In this document: piece by piece, positions 53,011 to 61,724 of the stretch
Position numbering within the stretch: the stretch's first letter is position 1
Layout: every line of letters begins with the position of its first letter
Assembly (NCBI RefSeq): GCF_000756375.1
Contig: NZ_JNFD01000002.1
Location: 248,001-312,000, forward strand
Length of the DNA: 64,000 bases
Source: Sphingopyxis sp. LC81
GTDB taxonomy: Bacteria > Pseudomonadota > Alphaproteobacteria > Sphingomonadales > Sphingomonadaceae
Reading direction: 5' to 3'
Notes under the pieces: model-generated
The model's database searches: none
What the model was told of the DNA's origin: nothing
The model's input: only the letters and a program-made list of their open reading frames with translations
Translations under genes and position numbers: made by a program

Positions 53011-54414
53011 TCAGGGCGCCGGAGCGCAGGGGGATTCGGACGCGCTGCAGTTCGTCCAACCGCCACCCATCGCCTGAAACAGCTGGATCCGCGCGGCGAG
53101 CGCGTCGGCGCGGAGCTGGATCAGCGACAATTCGGCGCCGAGCAGCCCGCGCTGGGCGTCGAGCTGCTCCAGATAGGGCGAATAGCCTTCGCGGTAGCGA
53201 TTGGTCGCGAGCCGCAACCCCTCGGCGAGCGCATCGCGCTGCGACTGGGCGAACGCGATCTGCGCGTCGATCCGGCTCACCGCGGCGAGCGCATCCTCGA
53301 CCTCGCGAAACGCGGTCAGCGCGGTGCGGCGATAGGCGAACGCCGCCTGGTCGCGCTGCGCCCCCGCGGCTTCGGCCTGCGCCGTCAGCCTGCCGCCCTG
53401 AAAGATCGGGGCAAGGATGCTGCCGCCGACCGACCAGATCGAAATCGGATCGCCGATCAGCGTCGAAAAGGCCGCGCCGGCTGCCGAGGTCAGGCGCACC
53501 TGCGGCAGGAAACGCTTGCGCGCCGCGGCGAGATTCTTGTCCGACGCCGCAAGCTGATATTCGGCCTGCGCGACATCGGGACGGCGACGCAGCAATTCGG
53601 ATGGCAGGCCGCCCGGGACCACGGGAACCGCGAGCCGGTCGAGGGGCGTGCCGCGCTCGATCGCGCGGGGAATGTCGCCAACAAGAACGCTCAAACTATC
53701 CTCGGTTCGCGCGATCGCGAGTTCGATCTGCGGCACGATCTGCGCCGTCGCGTCATATTCGGCCTGCGCCTGCTGAAGCTCGAGCTTGGGCGAATAGCCC
53801 CGCCCGACGCGCGATTTCGCGATCCGCAGCGATTCCGATCGCGCGCGCACCGTCTCGCGCGCGACCTCCAGCCGCGCATCGAGGCTGCGCAGCGTGACAT
53901 AGTTGCTCGCCACCGCGGCGGCGATCGACAGCTGCACGGCATCGCGCGCCGCTTCGCTCGCGAACCAGCTATCGCGCGCCGCCGATTTCTGGTCGGCGAG
54001 GCGGCCGAACAGATCGACTTCATACGCGACCTGGAGTTGCGGCTGTGCGAAATTCTGCTCCGACGGATGGCCGAACGGGCTGACCGAGCGCGACCGGCCG
54101 CCGCTGATTGCGGCATCGATCGTCGGCAACGTCTGCGCCCGCGCGAGCGTGAAATTGGCGCGCGCCTCGCGGACGCGCGCTGCCGCTACGCCGATGTCGC
54201 TGTTGTTGGCCAGCGCCTTGTCGACCAGCGCGACCAGCGTCGGATCGCCGAACGAGCGCCACCAGTCGCGCTGAAGCGGCGCGGCCGGATCGGCATCGGT
54301 TCGCCATGCCACCGGCGGCGCGACGGGCGCCACGCTCGTCGCCCTGACGTTCGGGCCGGCGCAGGCCGCGAGCGCAGCCGCCAGCCCGGCCGTCAGCGCG
54401 AGCCGCGCCTTCAT
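53011..54414 (-). CDS. Outer-membrane efflux lipoprotein (NodT/OMF family)
   Basis: This 467-aa outer-membrane channel of the TolC-like NodT group has a lipoprotein signal with lipobox LAAC (Cys at 18). OMF repeats are WWRSFGDPTLVALVDKALANNSDIGVAAARVREARANF, and later LPSELLRRRPDVAQAEYQLAASDKNLAAARKRFLPQVRLTSAAG and APIFQGGRLTAQAEAAGAQRDQAAFAYRRTALTAFREVEDALAA. It forms the third component of the efflux system with the upstream membrane-fusion and MFS genes; its ATG overlaps the fusion protein's stop (ATGA). The substrates are probably drugs, phenolics or other toxic compounds. Confidence 0.93.
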   Translation of the reverse strand: MKARLALTAGLAAALAACAGPNVRATSVAPVAPPVAWRTDADPAAPLQRDWWRSFGDPTLVALVDKALANNSDIGVAAARVREARANFTLARAQTLPTIDAAISGGRSRSVSPFGHPSEQNFAQPQLQVAYEVDLFGRLADQKSAARDSWFASEAARDAVQLSIAAAVASNYVTLRSLDARLEVARETVRARSESLRIAKSRVGRGYSPKLELQQAQAEYDATAQIVPQIELAIARTEDSLSVLVGDIPRAIERGTPLDRLAVPVVPGGLPSELLRRRPDVAQAEYQLAASDKNLAAARKRFLPQVRLTSAAGAAFSTLIGDPISIWSVGGSILAPIFQGGRLTAQAEAAGAQRDQAAFAYRRTALTAFREVEDALAAVSRIDAQIAFAQSQRDALAEGLRLATNRYREGYSPYLEQLDAQRGLLGAELSLIQLRADALAARIQLFQAMGGGWTNCSASESPCAPAP

Positions 54415-55589
54415 CGCTTCGATCCGCCGCTTGTGTCGATACGGACCTCGACCGACATGCCGGGCCGCAGCCGCGCCGCCACCGGTTGCTTGTCGTCGAT
54501 CTTGATCCGCACCGCGATGCGCTGCGCCACCTTGACGAAATTGCCCGTGGCGTTGTCGGCCTTGAGCACCGCGAATTCGGACCCAGCCGCCGGCGACAGA
54601 TTCTCGATCCGCCCGGTCAGTTCGACGCCGCCCAGCGCATCGACGCTGAACCGCGCGCGCTGGCCGATCGCCATGTTGCCGGTCTGGGCTTCCTTGAAGT
54701 TCGCAATGACCCAGACATGGTGCGGGACGACCGACAGCAATTGCGTCCCCGCGGTGACATAGGCGCCGACGCGCACGCCGATTTCGGACAGCTGCCCGTC
54801 GGCGGGCGCGCGGATGATCGTGTTGTCGAGATCGATCTGCGCGAGGCGAAGCTGCGCCTTCGCCGATTCGACCGCGGCTTCGAGCCCGGCGCGCCCGACC
54901 ACCACGGTGCGGACGTCCTGCGTCCCGATCGCGCGGCTGGCGCGCGCCTGTTGCAGCGCCGCCTGCGCCGCGAGCAGCGCCGCGCGCGTCTGGTCAAATT
55001 CGCGCGTCGAGATCGAACCGTCGGCGACGAGTGCGCGGGCGCGGCGCATATCGGCGTCGGCCTTGGTCAGTTGCGCCTGCGCATTGGCGATCCCGGCGTT
55101 CTGGCTGTCGGTGGCGACCTCGCGCGAGCGCTGCGCCTGCGCCGAATTAGCGAGCGCGGCCTGCTGTGCTGCGACATTGGCTTCGGCTTGCGCGACGCGC
55201 GCGCGATAGATGCGGTCGTCGATCGTCGCGAGGATCTGGCCCGCCTTGACCTCGGCGAAATCCTGAACGGGCACGCGCGTGACATAGCCGCTGACCTGCG
55301 GGCTGATGATCGTCACCCGCCCGCGCACATAAGCGTTGTCGGTCTCTTCCGACCAGCCGGAGAACGGCGGAAGATTCCATGCATAGAGGATCGCGAGGAT
55401 CGCGAGCACGGCGACCGCGACAATCGCGATCACGGCCGTGGGTGACTTGTCGGGCGGCCGCCAGGACGACGGCGGATCGACCTGCGGATCGGCCGGAGTG
55501 GCGGATGCGGGCGCGGCAGCCTGCGCTTCGGGCGCCGGCGCCGGGATTTCCGGTTCGGGTTTCGGGGCGTCGACTTTCTCGTCGCTCAT
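54411..55589 (-). CDS. EmrA/HlyD-type membrane fusion protein
   Basis: This 392-aa adaptor has a Pro/Ala/Glu-rich cytoplasmic tail (about 1-50), one membrane helix (about 51-70) and the EmrA-type start of the periplasmic part, SEETDNAYVRGRVTIISPQVSGYVTRVPVQDFAEVKAGQILATIDD. A coiled-coil hairpin follows, then the second lipoyl half (NTIIRAPADGQLSEIGVRVGAYVTAGTQLLSVVP). The end is a beta-barrel (GRIENLSPAAGSEFAVLKADNATGNFVKVAQRIAVRIKI) that also matches EmrA. It lies 1 base after the MFS pump gene and overlaps the outer-membrane gene, so the three make a complete EmrAB-TolC-type pump. Confidence 0.94.
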   Translation of the reverse strand: MSDEKVDAPKPEPEIPAPAPEAQAAAPASATPADPQVDPPSSWRPPDKSPTAVIAIVAVAVLAILAILYAWNLPPFSGWSEETDNAYVRGRVTIISPQVSGYVTRVPVQDFAEVKAGQILATIDDRIYRARVAQAEANVAAQQAALANSAQAQRSREVATDSQNAGIANAQAQLTKADADMRRARALVADGSISTREFDQTRAALLAAQAALQQARASRAIGTQDVRTVVVGRAGLEAAVESAKAQLRLAQIDLDNTIIRAPADGQLSEIGVRVGAYVTAGTQLLSVVPHHVWVIANFKEAQTGNMAIGQRARFSVDALGGVELTGRIENLSPAAGSEFAVLKADNATGNFVKVAQRIAVRIKIDDKQPVAARLRPGMSVEVRIDTSGGSKR

Positions 55590-55590
55590 G

Positions 55591-57327
55591 TCATTGTTCC
55601 TGTTGAGCCTGCGCCTGAGCCTGTGACTGCGCGCGCTGTACCAATAATATTACCGGCGACGGTTCGTTCCGTCGACGGATCGAGCGGCTGATTATGAAGC
55701 CCCAGATCGTCATCAAGATGGCGAGCACGCCGACCAGCAGGAAAACGTCATTATACGCGAGGATATGCGCCTCGCGCGTGACTTGCTGGCTGAGCAGTGC
55801 TGCGCCTTCGGCATTGCGGAGCGCGGGGTCGCCGACCGTCCCCGCAACCGCGCGGCTGCCGGCACCCAGCCGCGCCGCGACCAGCGGGTCGGTCGCGACG
55901 ATGTTCTGGACCAGTTCGTGCGAATGATATTTCTCGCGGACCGTCTGGAAGGTCCCGAGCAGGGTGCCGCCGGCGAGCCCGCCGATGCTCTGGCTCATGC
56001 TGAAGATCACGACAAAGCTGATGAAATTCTTGCCGCCCGCGAGCAGAGTGCGCGCGATGCCGATCACCATCGCCTGCGCAAGAAAGAGCAGCGAGGCAAA
56101 GCCGATCAGTGCCTGGCTGAGGTAGAAATGGCTTGGCCGGGTGAGGTTGGTCGTATGGGCATCCATGAACGATGCGATCACGATCAGCACAAGCGCGAAG
56201 ATGATCGGTTGCGAAAGATGGGCCGGACGAAAGCTCAGAACCGCGGTAGCCAGGCCGGCGATCGAGGCGATGATGATGATCAGGTTCAGGGTGACCATCT
56301 GGTCGTTGATCATGCCGACGGTGCCCAGAAAACCGACCGACCCGAACGCCTGTTCGGACAGCAGAATGCGGACCGATGCGGCCACCGCGATCAGCCGGAG
56401 CATCTCGCGGGTGCCGAGCCAGCGCGTGTTGATCAGCGGATTCTTGCGGTGATGTTCGACGAGCACCGCGGCGGCGATCAGCGCGACGCTCGCCGCCAGC
56501 GACCAGCCGATCCACGGCCGCTCGGCCCACCATTGGATCCGCCCTTGCGAGAGCACCGCGATCAACAGCCACAATCCCGGCGCCAACAGGCCGAAGGTCA
56601 GGAAATCGAGCGGCTCGAATACTTTTTCGCGCTCGCTCGGCGGCAGCGGCTGCGCCATCACCGCGGCGAGCGTCGCCAGCGCCAGCCCGAATTCGAACCA
56701 GTAGAGATTGTGCCAGTCGCCCCAGACGAGCAGCCCCGGCGAGAGTACGCGCGCGAGCGGCGTCGCGATCTGCGGAATTCCGATGCCGATCATCACCGCG
56801 GCAAGCCGTTTCGACGCCGGCAGCGACTGAAAGAAATAGAGGATGGTGAGCGTCGAGAGGCCGCTCGCCGCAATCCCGCTCATCGCGCGCACCGCGACCG
56901 AGGTCCAGAAATCGTGGATGAACAGGTGCATCAGGGTCGTCACGGCATAGGCGGCGAGCGTGTAGCGGATGAACGGCTGCAGCCCGAACTGCTGGCGATA
57001 CTTGACGAGCAGCAGGTTCGCGGTGACGTTGGTCATGAAATAGGCGGCGGTCAGCCAGGCGGCTTCGTCGCTGTTGAGCCCCAGCGTCCCTTGCGCGAAG
57101 TTGAGGTTGACCGTGACCAGCGCGTTGCCGAGGCCGCCGGTGATCCCGATCAGGCAGCCGATCAGAAAATGGCGCACCATGCGCGCGGTCGGATGATCGG
57201 GATTGGCGGGCGATCCCGGCAGCGTCGGCCGCTCGTGGGGCTTGAAGACATAGTCCGCCATGGCGGGTCGGGCCGGCTTCGTGGTCATGGACGCGCCACG
57301 AGAGGGGCGAGTCGGTTCGATACTCAT
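55591..57327 (-). CDS. MFS drug efflux pump, DHA2/EmrB-type
   Basis: This 578-aa inner-membrane transporter has about fourteen helices. The first helices, MVRHFLIGCLIGITGGLGNALVTVNLNFAQGTLGLNSDEAAWLTAAYFMTNVTANLLLVKYRQQFGLQ, carry the EmrB/QacA-type W.xxAY block. The loop near 470-490 and the FMDAHTTNLTRPSHFYLSQALIGF segment resemble the DHA2 subfamily members paired with EmrA-like adaptors. ATG 57327 has AAGGA 7 bases upstream. It is the first gene of the efflux operon. No regulator gene is adjacent, so control must come from elsewhere. Confidence 0.92.
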   Translation of the reverse strand: MSIEPTRPSRGASMTTKPARPAMADYVFKPHERPTLPGSPANPDHPTARMVRHFLIGCLIGITGGLGNALVTVNLNFAQGTLGLNSDEAAWLTAAYFMTNVTANLLLVKYRQQFGLQPFIRYTLAAYAVTTLMHLFIHDFWTSVAVRAMSGIAASGLSTLTILYFFQSLPASKRLAAVMIGIGIPQIATPLARVLSPGLLVWGDWHNLYWFEFGLALATLAAVMAQPLPPSEREKVFEPLDFLTFGLLAPGLWLLIAVLSQGRIQWWAERPWIGWSLAASVALIAAAVLVEHHRKNPLINTRWLGTREMLRLIAVAASVRILLSEQAFGSVGFLGTVGMINDQMVTLNLIIIIASIAGLATAVLSFRPAHLSQPIIFALVLIVIASFMDAHTTNLTRPSHFYLSQALIGFASLLFLAQAMVIGIARTLLAGGKNFISFVVIFSMSQSIGGLAGGTLLGTFQTVREKYHSHELVQNIVATDPLVAARLGAGSRAVAGTVGDPALRNAEGAALLSQQVTREAHILAYNDVFLLVGVLAILMTIWGFIISRSIRRRNEPSPVILLVQRAQSQAQAQAQQEQ

Positions 57328-57410
57328 GATTTTCCTTACCGCATCGCCGCGGCGCATGCAGCCTATTCGGAGGAATAGGAATTCGATGACGCCAGCATGG
57401 AAGCGGTCGG

Positions 57411-58379
57411 TTATGCCCCCTGTACGCGATCGCTGGGCGTGTTCCAAAGCCAGGCGGCGCAGGCGAGATCCTGTACGATCGAACCTAGCGATTTATAGAT
57501 GGTGACGTCCGATGCCGCGAGGCGGCCCTGCGCGGAACCCGAAAAGACATGCCCGATCTCGGGCAGGACATGCGCGTCGGTGACCAGCCCCGCGTCGCGT
57601 GCGCGCAGATATTCGGCGCCCTGCGCCAGCACGCCCTCGCGATGATCAGGCACGAAACGCGCGCGCGCAACCAGCGCTTCGTCGATTTCGGACGGGCCGG
57701 CGCGGCTGGAGCCGACGGCGTTGATATGCGTCCCGTCGGCGACATGCGCATCGAGCAGGAAAGGCTCGGCCGCGCCGGTCAGCGTGCAGATGATGTCGGA
57801 GCCCTCTGCGGCGTCGGCAACCGACGCCGCCATCTGGGCGGGAAGGTCGAAATCGTCGGCGATCCGGTCGGCAAGCGCTTCCGCTTTTTCGGGCGCGCGG
57901 CCCCAAATTCGCACGTCGTCGAGCGGCCGCACATGGCGGATAGCCGCGACATGATGCCACGCCTGCTCGCCCGTCCCCAGTATCGCGAGGCGGCGGGCTT
58001 CGGGCCGTGCGAGCGCGTCGGTTGCCGCTGCCGAGGCGGCGGCGGTGCGGATCGCGGTGACCTCGCTGGCGTCGATCACGCACACCGGCGCGCCGCTGGT
58101 GCGGTCGAACAGGATGATGACGCCCTGATGCGAGCTGCCATGCGCGGCGGCGGCGGGAAAGATGCTGATGATCTTCGCGCCGAAGCCCGCGCCGTCGAGC
58201 GCGCCGGGCATCACCCCGAACATATCGCCGCCGTCGAGGTCGATGATGCCGCGCAGCAATTGCCGGCTGCGCCCTTCGGCAAGCGCGATCATCGCGTGGC
58301 GCATCAGGTCGATGCACGTCCGGTGGTCGAGCCGCTCGCGGACTTCGGCCGCATCGATGAAACGGATCGGATCAGCCAC
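57411..58379 (-). CDS. Ornithine cyclodeaminase/mu-crystallin family protein
   Basis: This 322-aa NAD(P)-binding protein contains the substrate-domain blocks LMRHAMIALAEGRSRQLLRG, GFGAKIISIFP and GVIILFDRTSGAPVCVIDASEVTAIRTAAASAAATDALARPEARRLAILGTGEQAWHHVAAIRHVRPLDDVRIWGR, where GTGEQA is the Rossmann start, and later GTHINAVGSSRAGPSEID. Family members include ornithine cyclodeaminase, alanine dehydrogenase, ketimine reductases and enzymes acting on D- or N-modified amino acids. GTG 58379 overlaps the dipeptidase stop by a few bases. As last gene of the amidohydrolase-M19 operon it probably processes an amino acid freed by those enzymes; which one is unknown. Confidence 0.87.
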   Translation of the reverse strand: MADPIRFIDAAEVRERLDHRTCIDLMRHAMIALAEGRSRQLLRGIIDLDGGDMFGVMPGALDGAGFGAKIISIFPAAAAHGSSHQGVIILFDRTSGAPVCVIDASEVTAIRTAAASAAATDALARPEARRLAILGTGEQAWHHVAAIRHVRPLDDVRIWGRAPEKAEALADRIADDFDLPAQMAASVADAAEGSDIICTLTGAAEPFLLDAHVADGTHINAVGSSRAGPSEIDEALVARARFVPDHREGVLAQGAEYLRARDAGLVTDAHVLPEIGHVFSGSAQGRLAASDVTIYKSLGSIVQDLACAAWLWNTPSDRVQGA

Positions 58380-59493
58380 CCCAGACGCTTTCGGCGTGGC
58401 GCAGGAAATTGAGCCCCATGATCTTCTCGATCCGCCGGCTCGAATAGCCGCGCGCGGCGAGCAGGCCGATGAGCTTGCGAAACTGGTCAGGCCCGCGCAG
58501 GTCGACGACGAAAGGATAGGTGTCGGGCCGCTCGCCCGCCGCGCTGATCCCTGCCGCACGGCGCTCGGCGATCTCCTTGGCGAGCACGGCTTCATAGGCC
58601 TGCAGATCGTCGATCTGGCCGACGGTGCCGTCGGTGCCGATCCCGACATGGTCCTCGCCGCAGATGTTCACCGCATGGTCGATATGGCGGACGACGTCCT
58701 CGGCGCGGGCGTGGCCCGACACGTTGAGGAAGGGCATGAAATAGATGCCCACGAAGCCGCCCCTTTCGGCGACCAGCCGCAATTCGGCGTCACTCTTGTT
58801 GCGCGGCAGGTCGGTGACCGCGCGGCAGCCGGTGTGGTTGATCGAGATCGGCGCCTTCGACGCGCGCGCGGCTTCGAGGCAGGTCTTCTCGCCGCTGTGC
58901 GACAGGTCGACAATCATCTTCTGCGCATTGAGCCGCTCGATCACCTCGCGCCCGAATGGCGTGAGCCCGCGATTGCCCGGCGCCATCGATCCGTCGCCAA
59001 GCTGGTTCGCCGGATTATAGGTGAGCTGGAATATGCGCACGCCCATGTTGGCGAAGATGTCGACGCGGCCAGCATCCTTGCCCATCATCGCCCCATTCTG
59101 GAAGCCGTAGATGATCCCGATCTTCTTTTCGGCCTTGGCGCGGCGGATGTCGGCGGTGCTCAATATCTTGAGCAGGTCGCGCGGATAGCGGCGCAGCAGC
59201 ATGTCCATTTCGGCGACGTCGGCGACGCTCTTTTCGAACGGTTCAGCCGGGCCCGCGACATAGCCGAGCGTGCAGTTGATCGCGGTGACGCCCGACGCAT
59301 GCGCCTCGGCCAGCACGCGCGGCGAGAACGGGTCGGGGGCATCGCGTATATTCGGGTCGGCAAGCCCGCCAAGCGCATTGACGATCACCCATTTGCGGCC
59401 GTCAGGGGCGGCGGCGTGGGTAGCTCCCGGCAGCAGCGAGGTTGCAGCCAGTCCCGCCGCACCCGCCAGCATAGCGCGTCGGTCAATCGTCAT
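58372..59493 (-). CDS. Membrane dipeptidase (peptidase M19) homologue, Tat-type signal, divergent metal site
   Basis: This 373-aa protein has the Tat-type signal MTIDRRAMLAGAAGLAATSLLPGATHAAA. M19 blocks KMIVDLSHSGEKTCLEA, PISINHTGCRAVTDLPRN, GGFVGIYFMPFL, VRHIDHAVNICGEDHVGIGTDG and the C-terminal FRKLIGLLAARGYSSRRIEKIMGLNFLRHAESVW keep the two beta-site His and the Asp. As in the first homologue (15458-16522), the N-terminal HxD pair is missing (WVIVNALGGLAD instead) and the bridging Glu is Gln (YGFQNG). AAGGAG lies 8 bases before ATG 59493. It overlaps the amidohydrolase by 11 bases and the next gene by 8. Confidence 0.86.
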   Translation of the reverse strand: MTIDRRAMLAGAAGLAATSLLPGATHAAAPDGRKWVIVNALGGLADPNIRDAPDPFSPRVLAEAHASGVTAINCTLGYVAGPAEPFEKSVADVAEMDMLLRRYPRDLLKILSTADIRRAKAEKKIGIIYGFQNGAMMGKDAGRVDIFANMGVRIFQLTYNPANQLGDGSMAPGNRGLTPFGREVIERLNAQKMIVDLSHSGEKTCLEAARASKAPISINHTGCRAVTDLPRNKSDAELRLVAERGGFVGIYFMPFLNVSGHARAEDVVRHIDHAVNICGEDHVGIGTDGTVGQIDDLQAYEAVLAKEIAERRAAGISAAGERPDTYPFVVDLRGPDQFRKLIGLLAARGYSSRRIEKIMGLNFLRHAESVWGG

Positions 59494-60862
59494 TGCCAAG
59501 CTCCTTCGCCGTCGGCGCGACATAATCGGCGCGCCGATATTCGCGGCCGCGCTTCACCGTCATTTCGATCTTTTCGATATTACCGATGTCGGCGAGCGGG
59601 TCTGCCGCCAGTATGACGAAGTTCGCAAGCTTGCCGGGCTCGATCGATCCCATATCCTTGTCCTGCCCCGCGGCGCGCGCGCCGACGAGCGTCGCCGAAT
59701 GGATGACCGCGAGCGGCGGCATGCCGACGTCCTTCGCCAGATAGCGAAGCTCGGCGTGGACTTCGGGCCAGGCGTCGCCGGCAGGATTGACGAAGTCGGT
59801 GCCGGTCGAAATCGGCAGCCCTGCGCGCCACGCCTGCTGCGTCAGCCGGATCGTGCGGGCGCCGTCGCAGCGCAGCGGCTTGGCCCCTGGATCGGCCTTG
59901 CGCGGGGCCTCGAACTTCACAAACAGGCTGCCGGTCGCGTCGAGGATCGTGCCGCGCTTCCGCATCGCGTCGAAGAGGCGCGCGACGACCGGATCGTCGC
60001 CCGTCGGCGCAAGGCGCGCTTCGTCGACGGGAGTGCGGTCCTGATAGGAGGCGAGCATTTCGGGCTGCGCTTCATAGCCGAGATAACAGACATGGCTGAC
60101 CGAATCGACGCCCGCCGCGATCACCTCGGCGGGGCGGGCAGGGAAGACCGCGCTGTGCGCCCAGATCATCAGCTTCTGGCGGTGCGCCTCGGCGGTGATC
60201 GCCGCGACGCGCTCGGCGGGCAGGTTGGCGTAAATCTTGATCGCGCTCGCCGAGGTGCCGCGCGCCAGCGTGACCGCGGTGCGGAGGTCGGTCTTTTTGT
60301 CGATCGCCTGCATCCACGGCGCGGTGCCCGGCGTGAAGCCGCGGCTGACCGCGAGGACGCGGGGGTCTTCGAAAAAGGACGGCCCCGCCATCAACGCGGC
60401 ATAATAGATGTCCGGCGCGGGAATCTCGCCGACCAGCGACGCGCGCGAAAGCTCGCCCACGGCGCGCAGATCGTCGGCCATGTCGCGCACCGCGGTCACG
60501 CCGCCATAGAGCTGGCGGCGCAGGATCGCTTCGGCGCGCCCGCGGTTCGGCGGGGTGGCGAGGTGGACGTGGCTGTCGATCAGCCCCGGAATGACGAAGC
60601 GGCCGGACAGATCGACCCGGCGTGCCGTGCCCGCGCGCGACGCCAGCGTGTCGTGCGCACCGACCGCGACGATCCGCTCGCCATCGATCAAAATATCCTG
60701 CCCGGCTCGCGCCGGGCCGCCGGTGCCGTCGATGACCGACACATTGGTGTAAAGTATCTGTTCGGCCGCGTACGACGGCGCCGCCGCCATCAGCGATGCG
60801 GCGAGGCCAAGCGAGTGAAGGGCAGCGGCGAGCGCCGGCGGGAGTAAACGAACCGATGTCAT
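59483..60862 (-). CDS. Exported amidohydrolase family protein, third copy
   Basis: This 459-aa amidohydrolase has a signal peptide ending APSYAAE. The ligand blocks are FVIPGLIDSHVHL, the Lys of SAIKIYANLPAE, MIWAHSAVF, VDSVSHVCYL and the Asp of STGTDFVNPAGD. It is less close to the genes at 20050 and 45855 than they are to each other. It heads an overlapping three-gene operon with an M19 homologue and an ornithine-cyclodeaminase-like gene, so it probably takes part in hydrolysis of peptides or cyclic or N-substituted amino acids in the periplasm. It is divergent from the aldehyde oxidoreductase genes. Confidence 0.88.
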   Translation of the reverse strand: MTSVRLLPPALAAALHSLGLAASLMAAAPSYAAEQILYTNVSVIDGTGGPARAGQDILIDGERIVAVGAHDTLASRAGTARRVDLSGRFVIPGLIDSHVHLATPPNRGRAEAILRRQLYGGVTAVRDMADDLRAVGELSRASLVGEIPAPDIYYAALMAGPSFFEDPRVLAVSRGFTPGTAPWMQAIDKKTDLRTAVTLARGTSASAIKIYANLPAERVAAITAEAHRQKLMIWAHSAVFPARPAEVIAAGVDSVSHVCYLGYEAQPEMLASYQDRTPVDEARLAPTGDDPVVARLFDAMRKRGTILDATGSLFVKFEAPRKADPGAKPLRCDGARTIRLTQQAWRAGLPISTGTDFVNPAGDAWPEVHAELRYLAKDVGMPPLAVIHSATLVGARAAGQDKDMGSIEPGKLANFVILAADPLADIGNIEKIEMTVKRGREYRRADYVAPTAKELGNDD

Positions 60863-60950
60863 GGCTCGTCGCTAGCGCCCTCATTTCAGGTCCGCAATCG
60901 ACTTGCCATGCGATCGGACGGGCCAACGTCTATTCCCCGGTCGCGCACTA

Positions 60951-60966
60951 TGATACCGGTGTATCA
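60951..60966. promoter_or_regulatory. TGATAC-N4-GTATCA operator-like dyad in divergent region
   Basis: TGATACCGGTGTATCA has perfect 6-bp inverted arms and a CGGT centre, in the 220-bp gap between the divergent amidohydrolase operon and paoABC. The shape is like LacI- or TetR-type operators. No regulator gene of those families is in the window. Confidence 0.45.
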
Positions 60967-61082
60967 GGAATCCGAATTTTCTGTGCCGACGCGGTCCATA
61001 TAAGCCGCGCGGTATCGACTGCCTGAACCTTCCCGTGGGCCTCCGCGCCCATTGGCAAACAGAACAGAAACGGACGAACGCG

Positions 61083-61724
61083 ATGCAGACTCCCGAAGAA
61101 TTTGAGCTGTCCCGCCGCGGCGTGCTCGTGGGCGGCGCGGCCTCGGTCGCGACGGTGACGCTGGTCCCGATCGGGACGGCAACGGCCGCCACTCCTCCTG
61201 CCAAATCTCCGCCGACCGCCAAAGTGGCCTTCGAGGTCAATGGCACGAAGCGCGAACTGGAGCTCGACACGCGAACGTCGCTACTCGACGCGCTGCGCGA
61301 GCATCTGCACCTGACGGGGACCAAAAAGGGCTGCGACCACGGCCAGTGCGGCGCGTGTACGGTGATCGTCGACGGGCGGCGGATCAACAGCTGCCTGACA
61401 TTGGCGGTGATGCACGAGGGCGAGAAGATCACCACGATCGAAGGGCTGGGCACGCCCGACAAGATGCATGCGATGCAGGACGCGTTCGTGACGCACGACG
61501 GCTATCAATGCGGCTATTGCACGCCGGGGCAGATTTGCTCGGCGGTCGCGGTGCTCGACGAGATCAGGGCCGGGGTTCCGAGCCATGTCACCGCTGACCT
61601 CGCCGCCGCACCGACGGTGACCAAGGTCGAACTGCGCGAGCGGATGAGCGGCAATATCTGCCGCTGCGGCGCCTATTCGAACATCATCGATGCGATCACC
61701 GATGTGGCGGGAGTGAAGGCATGA
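61083..61724 (+). CDS. paoA: Aldehyde oxidoreductase, [2Fe-2S] subunit (PaoA/YagT type)
   Basis: This 213-aa iron-sulfur subunit of a periplasmic molybdenum aldehyde oxidoreductase has a Tat signal ([22 protein letters not shown]). The plant-type cluster site is [26 protein letters not shown] (about 93-118), and the second cluster domain has [14 protein letters not shown] and [10 protein letters not shown]. These match E. coli PaoA. The start at 61083 is set by the Tat signal. The stop overlaps the FAD-subunit gene (ATGA). The enzyme oxidises aromatic and other aldehydes to acids and passes electrons through the clusters and FAD. Confidence 0.92.
   Translation: MQTPEEFELSRRGVLVGGAASVATVTLVPIGTATAATPPAKSPPTAKVAFEVNGTKRELELDTRTSLLDALREHLHLTGTKKGCDHGQCGACTVIVDGRRINSCLTLAVMHEGEKITTIEGLGTPDKMHAMQDAFVTHDGYQCGYCTPGQICSAVAVLDEIRAGVPSHVTADLAAAPTVTKVELRERMSGNICRCGAYSNIIDAITDVAGVKA

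Noticed and set aside
52789..54762. A 657-codon plus-strand frame across the gap and the efflux outer-membrane gene
   Set aside because: Its translation is Arg/Ala-rich with no motifs, while the opposite strand codes a clear NodT-type protein with lipobox.
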